This document shows, one piece after another, positions 7,832-14,659 of a stretch of DNA of 64,000 nt (position 1 is the stretch's first letter; every line of letters starts with the position of its first letter). The stretch is taken from positions 1,488,001 through 1,552,000 of the forward strand of contig CP115966.1 in NCBI GenBank assembly GCA_027941995.1, given 5' to 3'. A program made the position numbers and the translations under genes. The DNA is from Erythrobacteraceae bacterium WH01K (GTDB taxonomy: Bacteria > Pseudomonadota > Alphaproteobacteria > Sphingomonadales > Sphingomonadaceae). The notes beneath the pieces are model-generated. The model saw only the letters and a program-made list of their open reading frames with translations. It did no database searches and was not told the DNA's origin.

Positions 7832-9111
7832 TGGGGTGTGCTCCTGACATGGACGCCGTCGAGAAAGACGATCTCGACTGCGATGCCGGTCGGCATCTCG
7901 ACGACGGGTTGGTACTGTTCTGCGCGTTCGATGAGGTATTTGCTGACGGTGTCGGCGGCTTCGCCCGCGCCCTGGCCCAGGCCGCCTGCGAGGATGTCGG
8001 TCGGCGAGAGCGCGTCGCGCTTGCCGTCGCTGCCGACAGGCTGCGCAAAGATGCCGTTGGCATTGGCCGAGAAGCCGCGGCCGAAGCCGCCGACGATTCC
8101 GGCGAGCAGCGCCTGGCTGACGAGGCTGCCTTCGCGGCTGACGACATTGCCGCGCACGCCCGACTTGCCGGCGAAGGCGATGAATCCCTTCACTTCGCTC
8201 ACCGCGAAGCGTCCGCCGGGCTGCGCACAGGTCATGCGCACGAGCTTGACGTAAACCTTCTCGGCCGAGAGATCGCCTCGCGCCGCGCCGTTGACGAGGC
8301 AGCCGGTGAGATCGGTGGTGAGGAGCTTGTTGCCCTGCAGCACCGAGCGCGCCGGACCGGTGATCCGCAGCACCACGGGCAGCGGATCGCTCTGGCTGGT
8401 GACCCCGGTCGAGGCGTCGACCCCGACGATTACGGTGGCAGGTGCATAGCTGTTGGGCGGCAGGTAATCGCGGCTTGCCTCGAGCAGCAGCGCCGGCGCG
8501 CTTTCGGTTGCCTTGGCCTTGGCGGTGCCCGGCTTGTCGTTTGAGAAGCTCAGCAGGCTTGCCTTGCGTTCGCTGGGTGGCTCGAGCGGTCCGGGAGCGA
8601 AGCCCGGAGCCCGCGGATCGACTGCGGCCACCGGCGCAACTGGGGGATTGGTGCGGACGGTTTCGAGTTCCGAGCGCAAGGCAGCGTTCTCCGCCGAGAT
8701 CGCATCGATCGCAGCTTGCCCGTCGCTCAGCATCCGCGCGTTCTCGCCCCGCAGCGTTTCGAGCTCCTGCTCGATCGAAGCCCTGGGAAGCTGGGTCTCC
8801 TGCAGGTCCTTGATCGCCTTGCCCTGCGCATCGAGGCGGTTGCCGTAAGTGGCGACGAATTCGCGCTGCGAGAGATTGCGATTGACCAGCGCGCCGGTCT
8901 CGATCGTGGTTGCGCCCGCGCCGTCGGCGCTCGCTTCATCCTCGCCGCCGAAGATGAACATCGAACCGGCGATGAGCGCCACGCCGCCGATCCCGGCAAG
9001 CAACAGCTTCTGGCGCTGCGCGACCGTGCGGTTGAGATCGCGCCGGGCTTCGCCGCGCGTCTCGTCCTTTGGCGCTGCCGCGGGCGTATAGCTTGTGTCG
9101 GTATCGGCCAT
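7828..9111 (-). CDS. traB: TraB, VirB10-like core-complex protein
   Basis: A 427-residue inner-membrane-anchored protein. A cytoplasmic N-terminus and one membrane segment (LLLAGIGGVALIAGSMFIFG, about residues 34-53) are followed by a coiled-coil segment (about 85-155) and a Pro-rich linker. The C-terminal VirB10/TrbI beta-barrel domain includes NSYAPATVIVGVDASTGV and the later LTGCLVNGAARGDLSAEKVY. TraB links inner and outer membranes in the secretion channel with TraK and TraV. The ATG overlaps the traK TAA stop by 1 bp, and the stop overlaps the DsbC-like gene by 4 bp. Confidence 0.96.
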   Translation of the reverse strand: MADTDTSYTPAAAPKDETRGEARRDLNRTVAQRQKLLLAGIGGVALIAGSMFIFGGEDEASADGAGATTIETGALVNRNLSQREFVATYGNRLDAQGKAIKDLQETQLPRASIEQELETLRGENARMLSDGQAAIDAISAENAALRSELETVRTNPPVAPVAAVDPRAPGFAPGPLEPPSERKASLLSFSNDKPGTAKAKATESAPALLLEASRDYLPPNSYAPATVIVGVDASTGVTSQSDPLPVVLRITGPARSVLQGNKLLTTDLTGCLVNGAARGDLSAEKVYVKLVRMTCAQPGGRFAVSEVKGFIAFAGKSGVRGNVVSREGSLVSQALLAGIVGGFGRGFSANANGIFAQPVGSDGKRDALSPTDILAGGLGQGAGEAADTVSKYLIERAEQYQPVVEMPTGIAVEIVFLDGVHVRSTPQ

Positions 9112-9866
9112 TATTTGAGCCCTCCCTTGGTAAAGACAAGGAAGGCTTGCGTGCTCTCGCCGGGCTCGAGGGAGTTGCGGCCATAGGCAAAGGCCAGCGC
9201 CCCGGCGGGCGCCTCGCGCTCACCGGCAAGGTCGACGAGTGCCGGGCCAAGATTACGGAGAGTAAAGGCTTGGCCGATCAGTTCGGCGCCTTCGTATTCC
9301 GCGACCTGCTGCACTTCGAGGCTGTCGGTGCGGCGTGGTCGCGAGAGTTCGGCGCGCGCCCGGAAGCCCGGCAGGACCCCATCGCTGGCCATCGCTTCGA
9401 TCAGCCGGATCGCGGCCTCGTCGCGCGTCACTGCTGCGCCTTCCCATTCACTCGCCTGGGATTTGGCGAGCGCGGGATTGGTGACGAAGAGCTGGCTCGC
9501 TTCCTCGCCTTCGACGCGGCAGGTGAACTTGTAGACATAGCCCGCGCTGCTCGTCGCGAAGAAGCTGACCTTGGCGCTCGCATATTGCAGCGGCACCGAG
9601 ACATAGATGTCGCCGCGCACCGGCTCGTGGGTCACCTCGAAATCGTTGTAGGGAAAACCGCTCGCCATCTTCGAGACATTGGCGAAACCGTCCTCGATGA
9701 GGGCGATACGGGTCAGCGCGCCGCGCGCGAGCACGCAGTCGATCGCGGCGCCATCAGCGGCCTCGACGAACTGGTCGGCATGTGCCGGTGAAGCGTAGGC
9801 GGCCGTGGCGATTGCCAGCGCAACGCTGGTCAGCGCGGCGGGGAAGGGGCGGGATAGGAGTGTCAT
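9111..9866 (-). CDS. traK: TraK, VirB9-like secretin-type core protein
   Basis: A 251-residue protein with a signal peptide (to AYASPAHA, about residue 30) and the TraK family domain. Family-typical stretches are ALTRIALIEDGFANVSKMAS, VTHEPVRGDIYVSVPLQYAS, and a C-terminal beta-rich part ending with GESTQAFLVFTKGGLK. TraK is the periplasmic and outer-membrane member of the TraK-TraV-TraB core complex. It overlaps traE by 4 bp. Confidence 0.93.
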   Translation of the reverse strand: MTLLSRPFPAALTSVALAIATAAYASPAHADQFVEAADGAAIDCVLARGALTRIALIEDGFANVSKMASGFPYNDFEVTHEPVRGDIYVSVPLQYASAKVSFFATSSAGYVYKFTCRVEGEEASQLFVTNPALAKSQASEWEGAAVTRDEAAIRLIEAMASDGVLPGFRARAELSRPRRTDSLEVQQVAEYEGAELIGQAFTLRNLGPALVDLAGEREAPAGALAFAYGRNSLEPGESTQAFLVFTKGGLK

Positions 9867-10432
9867 GGGTTCTCCTCCTCGTTTTCGGTTGGGAGCTGGC
9901 GGAAGCCGGTGAGGCCGAGACTGAGGCCGCGGCGGTTCCAGCTGAATTCGAAGCTGCGCTCTTGGCTTGCGATCACCTGCGCACCGACGAAGGTCTTGAG
10001 CGTGCCGGTGACGACAGCGGTGAGCGCCTGCGCGTCGACCTCCATCCGCGAGATGACGAAGGCCTGGCTGATGTCCGAACCGCGCTGCTCGTCGACGATC
10101 TTGACGAGCTCGGCCTTGAGGCTCCCGTGCGCTGACGGATCTGCCACCTTGAGGACCTGTTCCATCCAGTAGTCGAGGCTCTCGGGTGCGCGATTGAGCA
10201 GCATGAGCGCGGTGTCGCGGGTTACGAGTTCGAGGTAGTGCGCATCGGTACCGCCGCTCCCGAGCGTCAGGCGCTCGGTCGTGACAGGCACCAAAATGAC
10301 GCTTTCCTCGCGCGTCGCCGCCGCGCCGACCGCCAGCAGGCTGGTAAGGCCCAGCACGGCTGACAGCGCGGCGAAGCGGTTGCGCTGTTTGAGGTGACGC
10401 TGCGCTTCCTCATAGGCGAATTCGTGTTTCAC
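9863..10432 (-). CDS. traE: TraE, VirB8-like inner-membrane protein
   Basis: A 189-residue protein with one N-terminal membrane segment (FAALSAVLGLTSLLAVGAAA) and a periplasmic TraE domain. Recognisable stretches include SVILVPVTTERLTLGSGGTD, YLELVTRDTALMLLNRAPES, SQAFVISRMEVDAQ and VTGTLKTFVGAQ. TraE is an inner-membrane component of the F-type secretion channel. The start codon is GTG at 10432, placed just after a strong GGAGGA ribosome-binding site. The gap to traL is only about a dozen bases, and the gene overlaps traK by 4 bp. Confidence 0.94.
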   Translation of the reverse strand: MKHEFAYEEAQRHLKQRNRFAALSAVLGLTSLLAVGAAATREESVILVPVTTERLTLGSGGTDAHYLELVTRDTALMLLNRAPESLDYWMEQVLKVADPSAHGSLKAELVKIVDEQRGSDISQAFVISRMEVDAQALTAVVTGTLKTFVGAQVIASQERSFEFSWNRRGLSLGLTGFRQLPTENEEENP

Positions 10433-10444
10433 TTGGGTCCTCCC

Positions 10445-10732
10445 TCAGCCTGCGAGCAGGCGGCAGTGGGAGGGCGGCGTGGCTTTCAGCCCGAGGAAGC
10501 TCCCCGGCAGATACCAGTAGGCAGCATGGACCAGTTTCGACCCTGCGCCTGATGCCTTCGCCTTTCGAAGGGCGAACCAGGTCATGACCGATAGGCCGGT
10601 GCCGATGATGATGTGCTGCGAAAGGATGCCCCACGCGAAGGGGACGAGCAGTCCCGCAAACTCGTCGATGGTCCAGAAGCCGATGAGCTCCGGGTCGTCG
10701 AGCCGCCGTGGAACGAGGTATCTGTCGGCCAT
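10445..10732 (-). CDS. traL: TraL, F-pilus assembly inner-membrane protein
   Basis: A 95-residue protein with the TraL start pattern (YLVPRRLDDPELIGFWTIDE) and two hydrophobic segments, FAGLLVPFAWGILSQHIIIG and GLSVMTWFALRK. The C-terminal AYWYLPGSFLGLKATPPSHC is also typical. TraL resembles VirB3 and sits in the inner membrane with TraE and TraB. It lies 26 bp after the pilin gene and just before traE. Confidence 0.93.
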   Translation of the reverse strand: MADRYLVPRRLDDPELIGFWTIDEFAGLLVPFAWGILSQHIIIGTGLSVMTWFALRKAKASGAGSKLVHAAYWYLPGSFLGLKATPPSHCRLLAG

Positions 10733-10758
10733 GCCGCCCTCCCGTCGTTAGACCGCGA

Positions 10759-11085
10759 TCAAATGGTTGCGGTCACGACCGAGGTGACGATCGGCACGCC
10801 TGTGCCGACGCCAATTCCGACACCGACCGGGACCGCGACCTGCCCAAGGGCGAAGCGGCCCGAGGCGAGCGCGATCAAACCGCCGGCAAGGCTGAGGACG
10901 GTGATGATCTTGCCGCCCGAACCTTCGAGGAAGTCAGTGAACTTCTGCAGCGCCGGATCAAAGGTCGTGTCGGCACCGGCATAGGCGGCACCGGCGCAGG
11001 CGACCGCAATCGCGGCCGGAAGAATATAGTCGCGGGCACGAATGCCTTTGACGGATGGGCGGGGAAGGGTGATTGCATTGTTCAT
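10759..11085 (-). CDS. traA: TraA-like pilin precursor
   Basis: A 108-residue protein at the head of the transfer operon. The basic N-terminus (about residues 1-20) and the hydrophobic leader DYILPAAIAVACAGAAYAGA suggest signal-peptide cleavage after AYA. The mature part is pilin-like: a short amphipathic stretch DTTFDPALQKFTDFLEGSGG and two hydrophobic helices (IITVLSLAGGLIALASG and a Gly/Val-rich end). The start at 11085 is chosen for its GGAG ribosome site and for the sense of the leader; upstream codons in frame look non-coding. Position before traL matches F-type operons. Sequence identity to F pilin is not expected to be high. Confidence 0.82.
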   Translation of the reverse strand: MNNAITLPRPSVKGIRARDYILPAAIAVACAGAAYAGADTTFDPALQKFTDFLEGSGGKIITVLSLAGGLIALASGRFALGQVAVPVGVGIGVGTGVPIVTSVVTATI

Positions 11086-11157
11086 CGAGGAACTCCGTTT
11101 CGAACATTGGCAGCGATGCGTTCGCTGTATGTTCTTTCCTCGATTGGAAGGCAGGGT

Positions 11158-11165
11158 GTAGGAAA
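11158..11165 (+). promoter_or_regulatory. Candidate operator half-site GTAGGAAA, copy 1
   Basis: The word GTAGGAAA occurs here on the plus strand, about 70 bp upstream of the pilin start. Two inverted copies occur at 11350-11357 and 11382-11389. The three copies bracket the control region of the transfer operon. Binding by the adjacent HTH protein is inference only. Confidence 0.35.
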
Positions 11166-11349
11166 ACGGAAACTGCCGCACGCGGCATTCCGACCAAGAG
11201 AAATCGTCGATTCTGGGCAATCTGACCGGGCTTTGCGCGACCGGTGCAGACATTGCGGCCAAGAATACCGATCATTGCGCCACCCATACCGAAATCTGAG
11301 ATCGAGGGACCGGACTCTGCGCGAATCAAATCGTGTGACGATGAGCCAG

Positions 11350-11389
11350 TTTCCTACGAGTTCCTTATTTGTTCTTTTTCCTTTCCTAC
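11350..11389 (-). promoter_or_regulatory. Candidate tandem operator, TTTCCTAC copies 2 and 3
   Basis: TTTCCTAC is found at 11350-11357 and again at 11382-11389, 32 bp apart (about three helical turns), in a pyrimidine-rich tract 60-100 bp upstream of the HTH regulator start. Both are inverted relative to the copy at 11158-11165. The spacing places the two sites on one face of the helix, which fits cooperative binding near the regulator promoter. This is sequence observation plus inference. Confidence 0.4.
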
Positions 11390-11448
11390 AGTTTGACGCG
11401 TCGCCTAGCCTGTTGGTGATTCGCTAAAGATCACCGGAAGCAGGAACA

Positions 11449-11910
11449 ATGGCGCGAAACACAAACGACAAATGGGGAGAACTATCGCGAGGAGTCGCCG
11501 CTTTCCTCGACCATGCCGTGGACGAAAGTGGCAAGTCCCGGCGGACGATTGCCGCACAGACGAATATCAACAAGGACGCGCTCCGACGCATCCTCGCCGG
11601 GACAAGGTCAGCCACACTGCTTGAGGCGCTGGCCATCCTTGACGCGAGCGGTCACGCGCCGCGCACCTCCCTGATGCTGGCACTCGCGGGGTACTCGCAG
11701 CGTAGCAAGGATTGGCAGAATAGCGGCGTGCTGGAATTTCTTGAAACCTTCATAAGCGAGTTGCCGTCTGCTTTGGATCAAGCGCTGGGCGAGAGGCTGC
11801 TCGATGTGAGACCGCGCTGGGCAAAGGGGACCGCTCACCGCACCGCCGGTCTCCTGTCGGATCACCTCGCGCAACTGGAGCGGCAGGATGAACAAAGCTT
11901 CGCTCTCTGA
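11449..11910 (+). CDS. HTH (XRE-like) regulator next to the tra operon
   Basis: A 153-residue protein. The N-terminal part contains a helix-turn-helix of XRE type (SRRTIAAQTNINKDALRRIL, about residues 27-46, then AGTRSATLLEALAILDASG). The C-terminal part is helical with no family that I recognise. It is transcribed divergently from the transfer operon and is the first gene of a pair with the AlpA-like gene. It is a good candidate for the transfer-gene regulator acting on the repeated GTAGGAAA words in the intergenic region. The ATG follows AGCAGGAACA. Confidence 0.75.
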   Translation: MARNTNDKWGELSRGVAAFLDHAVDESGKSRRTIAAQTNINKDALRRILAGTRSATLLEALAILDASGHAPRTSLMLALAGYSQRSKDWQNSGVLEFLETFISELPSALDQALGERLLDVRPRWAKGTAHRTAGLLSDHLAQLERQDEQSFAL

Positions 11911-12178
11911 AATGACGACTGGTCTCGAAACGGACGCGGAAGCCGTTCCTGTCGAGCCAACGCCAGACCGGCTCATTCGTCTTCCCGAGGTCATGGCGCG
12001 CGTGGGCCTGCGCCGAACGGCAATCTATCAGCGGATGCGCGAAGGCCGTTTTCCAAAGTCGCGTTCGCTCGGTCCCCGTTGCACGGTTTGGGTCGAAGCC
12101 GAGATCGATGACTGGATCGGTTCTGTTGTCGAACGCACCGACGAGATATGTCAGAACACGCCCCGAATTTCGAGATGA
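11888..12178 (+). CDS. AlpA-family DNA-binding protein
   Basis: A 96-residue protein with the AlpA/MerR-like winged HTH: RLIRLPEVMARVGLRRTAIY, then QRMREGRFPKSRSLGPRCTV and W-V-E-A-E-I-D-D-W-I near the end. AlpA proteins are small DNA binders of phages and integrative elements, often controlling excision or transfer genes. I choose the ATG at 11888, 7 bases after a GGAG site, which gives a 23-bp overlap with the upstream regulator; the ATG at 11912 is an alternative giving 88 residues. The gene marks the boundary between conjugation genes and the metal island. Confidence 0.8.
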   Translation: MNKASLSEMTTGLETDAEAVPVEPTPDRLIRLPEVMARVGLRRTAIYQRMREGRFPKSRSLGPRCTVWVEAEIDDWIGSVVERTDEICQNTPRISR

Positions 12179-12225
12179 TCATGGTTTGCGTCCCGTCACC
12201 GCTCGAATAAACGCGCGCTGTCCCG

Positions 12226-12612
12226 CTAGCCGGAAAGCACTTCGATTATCCGGCATTCGCCAACCGCTCCGTGCTGGCAGTCGTCGACCATATGGCGCAG
12301 TTCGGTTCGCAGTTTTCGCAAGTCACCAAGCTTCCGATCCACTTCGCGTAGGTGGAGGCTGGCAATAGAGTCCACGGCTTCGCACGATTGCGATGGATCA
12401 TCCGACAAAGAAAGCAATTGGCGCACCTCCGCCATGGTGAAGCCGAGGTCGCGTGCGCGGCGGATAAACCGCAATCTGGCCAATTCGGTCGGGCCATAGT
12501 CCCGGTAGTTTCCGGCGGTGCGTGGTGGTTCCTCCAGCAATCCGGTCCGTTCGTAGTAGCGGATCGTTTCGGCGGTCGTGCCGGTCTTCCGCGCCAGGGC
12601 ACCAATCTTCAT
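12226..12612 (-). CDS. MerR-family metal-responsive regulator (divalent-metal type)
   Basis: A 128-residue MerR protein: the N-terminal winged HTH (KIGALARKTGTTAETIRYYE) is followed by RDLGFTMAEVRQLLSL, a dimerisation helix and a C-terminal metal loop. Cys77, Cys112 and Cys120 are in the positions used by CadR/ZntR-like sensors. Cys at 77, rather than the Ser of CueR, points to divalent ions (Cd, Zn, Pb, Co). The start at 12612 is the canonical MerR start; upstream in-frame codons cross the promoter. It is divergent from the DUF3703 gene across a perfect MerR-type operator and so probably controls that pair. Confidence 0.9.
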   Translation of the reverse strand: MKIGALARKTGTTAETIRYYERTGLLEEPPRTAGNYRDYGPTELARLRFIRRARDLGFTMAEVRQLLSLSDDPSQSCEAVDSIASLHLREVDRKLGDLRKLRTELRHMVDDCQHGAVGECRIIEVLSG

Positions 12613-12628
12613 GGGTTTCTCGCAATGC

Positions 12629-12659
12629 TTGACCTTGTAGCCACTACAAGGTGCATAAG
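12629..12659 (+). promoter_or_regulatory. MerR-type promoter with 19-bp spacer and dyad operator
   Basis: A -35 element TTGACC (12629-12634) and a -10 element CATAAG (12654-12659) are separated by 19 bp, the over-long spacing typical of MerR-activated promoters. The spacer holds the dyad ACCTTGTAG-CCA-CTACAAGGT (12632-12652), with fully matching arms. It faces the DUF3703 and methyltransferase-like genes. The divergent merR gene starts 17 bp away, so the regulator probably also controls itself from this site. Confidence 0.85.
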
Positions 12660-12694
12660 ACGATTCGAAGATGCAAGCAGAACGGTAAAATCCT

Positions 12695-13057
12695 GTGGCA
12701 AAGAAGGACATTATTGAACTTATCGAAGCTGAGCGGCGCGTTTTCCGTGCCGCCAGGCAGTCTGGTGACCGGGCTTTGGCTTGGACCGCGCTCGAGCGGG
12801 AACATATTCTGGGCCAGGGCTTCTTCGGGCCGCACCTTCGTTCACATATGACGATGCTGGGCTATGCAGTTGAAACCCGCGATGGCCGCGAAGTTCTGGG
12901 GCAGGTCATACGTCTTGCGCTCGCTCCCCTTGGTAATCTCACCGGACGGCTCCCCTGGGGCAATACCGGACGCGCAAACGTGAGCGCATTCGCGCCAATG
13001 CCATACCCGGACGACCTCGCGGAGGTTTTCACCATCTCTTCGGACGAGGTTCGCTAG
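12695..13057 (+). CDS. DUF3703 family protein
   Basis: A 120-residue soluble protein with the DUF3703 pattern: an N-terminal helix IIELIEAERRVFRAARQSGD, then AWTALEREHILGQGFFGPHL with the HILGQ and H-L-R-S-H His residues, and the C-terminal GRLPWGNTGRANVSAFAPMP. The family is known from metal-resistance clusters but its biochemical role is not established. Start codon is GTG at 12695, because the upstream in-frame ATG at 12671 meets a stop. It is the first gene downstream of the MerR-type promoter and is followed 8 bp later by the methyltransferase-like gene. Confidence 0.8.
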   Translation: MAKKDIIELIEAERRVFRAARQSGDRALAWTALEREHILGQGFFGPHLRSHMTMLGYAVETRDGREVLGQVIRLALAPLGNLTGRLPWGNTGRANVSAFAPMPYPDDLAEVFTISSDEVR

Positions 13058-13065
13058 CACGCGCC

Positions 13066-13710
13066 ATGGCAATTCTATCCAACGAACAGGTTGAACGTCT
13101 CTACGACAAGAACGCGGGAATCTATGACCGATTGGTGTCGGGGTTTCGGTGGGCCGGTCTTGGTCGCTGGCGACGCGATCTGGTTAACCGGCTTGAACTC
13201 AAGGCCGGTGACCATGTGATCGATCTATGTGCTGTCACCGGCGCAAACCTCGCGTTTCTGCTTGAGAGAGTAGGACCAAGCGGCAAGGTGACGCTGGTCG
13301 ACCTTTCGCAAGGCATGCTCGACCAAGCCCGTCGACGAGCGAAGCGCCTGCGAGCTAGCAATGTCGAATTTGTGCAGTCAGACGTAGCCGCCTTCCGCTT
13401 TCCGAGCGAGACCAGCGCAGTCATCAGCACCTTTCGACTGGAAATGCCACCTGACTACGCCGCGATCATCGAGCGCGCCTCAGCTGCTCTCCCGACGGGT
13501 GGCCGGATGGCCCTGCTTGGCCTGAAGCACCCCGAGCGCTGGCCGCGATGGCTGATTGAAATCGGAATATTCGCTACGAAACCGTTCGGCGTCTCGCGCG
13601 AATACGAAGAATTCCGCCCGTGGCTACCAGCCCGCCGAGAGCTGAACGAACTCCATTTCCGCGAGTTTCTGGCAGGATGCGCTTACGAATTCGTCGGTGC
13701 CAAATCGTAA
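13066..13710 (+). CDS. Class I SAM-methyltransferase-like protein with altered motif I
   Basis: A 214-residue protein with a Rossmann-type methyltransferase fold. An N-terminal helix (LSNEQVERLYDKNAGIYDRL) is followed by the SAM-binding region HVIDLCAVTGANLAFLLERV, the acidic strand end VTLVDLS and the segment GGRMALLGLKHPERWPRWLI. In motif I the usual D-x-x-x-G-T-G reads D-L-C-A-V-T-G, so one glycine is replaced by valine; activity is therefore uncertain. Being cotranscribed with the DUF3703 gene from a MerR-type promoter suggests a metal-related role, such as methylation of a metal-stress metabolite or metalloid. No substrate can be inferred. Confidence 0.75.
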   Translation: MAILSNEQVERLYDKNAGIYDRLVSGFRWAGLGRWRRDLVNRLELKAGDHVIDLCAVTGANLAFLLERVGPSGKVTLVDLSQGMLDQARRRAKRLRASNVEFVQSDVAAFRFPSETSAVISTFRLEMPPDYAAIIERASAALPTGGRMALLGLKHPERWPRWLIEIGIFATKPFGVSREYEEFRPWLPARRELNELHFREFLAGCAYEFVGAKS

Positions 13711-13726
13711 TGCGGCAGAAGCCGCA
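13711..13726. terminator. Hairpin between convergent genes
   Basis: TGCGGC-AGAA-GCCGCA forms a perfect 6-bp GC-rich stem with a four-base loop directly after the methyltransferase-like gene. No immediate T-run follows (the nearest is CTTTTG some 15 bases later). It could end transcription between the convergent methyltransferase-like and peroxiredoxin genes or only stabilise an RNA 3' end. Confidence 0.45.
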
Positions 13727-13808
13727 GTTGCGTGACTGCTTTTGTCTAGCTTCATGCGGGTTCCCCTGTTGAGTTCGAGCCCAAATACACCACATCCGCT
13801 TGCGCTGG

Positions 13809-14465
13809 TCAGTCGATTTTAACCGTGCGCAGATAGGGGCGCAGCGTTGTGAAACCTTGCGGGAAGCGCGCTTTCGCTTCTTTATCGGAAACAGACGGTG
13901 GAATGATGACGTCATCCCCACTCTGCCAATTGACCGGGGTTGCCACGCCTTTACTTTCGGTGAGCTGGACTGAATCGAGCAATCGGAGCACTTCTTCGAA
14001 ATTGCGTCCGCTGCTCATCGGATAGAGTAGCATCGCACGGATTTTTTTGTCCGGGCCAACGATATAGACGGCGCGAACGGTAGCATTGTCGGCTGCGGTT
14101 CTTTGCTCCGCACTGCCAGTCTCCTCGGCGGGCAACATATTGTAGAGTTTGGCCACCTTCAGGTCGCTGTCGCCGACCACCGGGTAATCGACTTTATTGC
14201 CGCTGACCGCCTCGATATCGGGTAGCCAGTCGCGATTGTCTTGGCTGCTGTCGACCGACAGGCCGAGAATCTTGGTGTCGCGTTTGGCAAATTCCTCGCC
14301 GAGACCGGCCATGTAACCCAGCTCGGTCGTACAAACCGGGGTAAATGCCTTTGGATGAGAAAACAGGATAGCCCAATTGTCGCCCATCCAATCATGGAAG
14401 GTGATGGTGCCTTGGGTCGTTTCCGCTGTGAAATCGGGAGCTGTCGAGCCAATGGAGAGGGTCAT
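13809..14465 (-). CDS. 1-Cys peroxiredoxin (Prx6 type)
   Basis: A 218-residue cytosolic peroxidase that reduces H2O2 and organic hydroperoxides. The peroxidatic Cys45 lies in HPKAFTPVCTTELGYMAG and is the only cysteine, as in 1-Cys enzymes. The Prx6 C-terminal domain is complete (PVNWQSGDDVIIPPSVSDKE and FTTLRPYLR). The start at 14465 follows a strong AGGAG site; in-frame codons further upstream lack support. It stands alone between the methyltransferase-like gene (convergent) and a TonB receptor on the same strand. It probably gives oxidative-stress protection alongside metal resistance. Confidence 0.93.
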   Translation of the reverse strand: MTLSIGSTAPDFTAETTQGTITFHDWMGDNWAILFSHPKAFTPVCTTELGYMAGLGEEFAKRDTKILGLSVDSSQDNRDWLPDIEAVSGNKVDYPVVGDSDLKVAKLYNMLPAEETGSAEQRTAADNATVRAVYIVGPDKKIRAMLLYPMSSGRNFEEVLRLLDSVQLTESKGVATPVNWQSGDDVIIPPSVSDKEAKARFPQGFTTLRPYLRTVKID

Positions 14466-14550
14466 GTCAAAACTCCTATTTATTCTGGGGGAGGTGTCCG
14501 CCGTCCTCATATTTTGGCGGGTGTGTGGCCTGCGGCACGTCGAATGTCGG

Positions 14551-14564
14551 CGCAATCGATTGCG
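14551..14564. promoter_or_regulatory. 14-bp perfect palindrome upstream of peroxiredoxin
   Basis: CGCAATCGATTGCG is a perfect palindrome about 85 bp upstream of the peroxiredoxin start. The position suits an operator, but I cannot assign a regulator. A second dyad lies next to it at 14575-14595. Confidence 0.35.
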
Positions 14565-14574
14565 TGAGTCTCGA

Positions 14575-14595
14575 CCTCACCTGCATTTAGTGAGG
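14575..14595. terminator. Hairpin downstream of TonB receptor gene
   Basis: CCTCAC and GTGAGG (14575-14580 and 14590-14595) can pair around a 9-base loop. It lies 65-85 bp after the TonB receptor stop on the minus strand, where it could act as a weak terminator. There is no clear T-tract on that strand, and it could instead be part of the peroxiredoxin control region. Confidence 0.3.
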
Positions 14596-14659
14596 CGGAA
14601 ATGCTCACTGGCGCTCCCGCCTCCTACAAGATTGCGCGATCATCGGCCGGCGTAGATAC

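Larger units (their letters stand above)
11086..11448. promoter_or_regulatory. Divergent control region between tra operon and HTH regulator
   Basis: A 363-bp region with no convincing gene lies between the minus-strand pilin gene and the plus-strand regulator. It is AT-richer than its surroundings near both ends, especially 11341-11400. It must hold the promoters of the transfer operon and of the regulator. Three copies of an 8-bp word lie in it (see the separate entries), which makes autorepression or activation by the adjacent HTH protein plausible. An origin of transfer could also be here, but I see no recognisable nic site. Confidence 0.6.

Noticed and set aside
11086-11448. Origin of transfer
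   Set aside because: Position next to the transfer operon is suggestive, but no recognisable nic consensus or relaxase gene is in the window.
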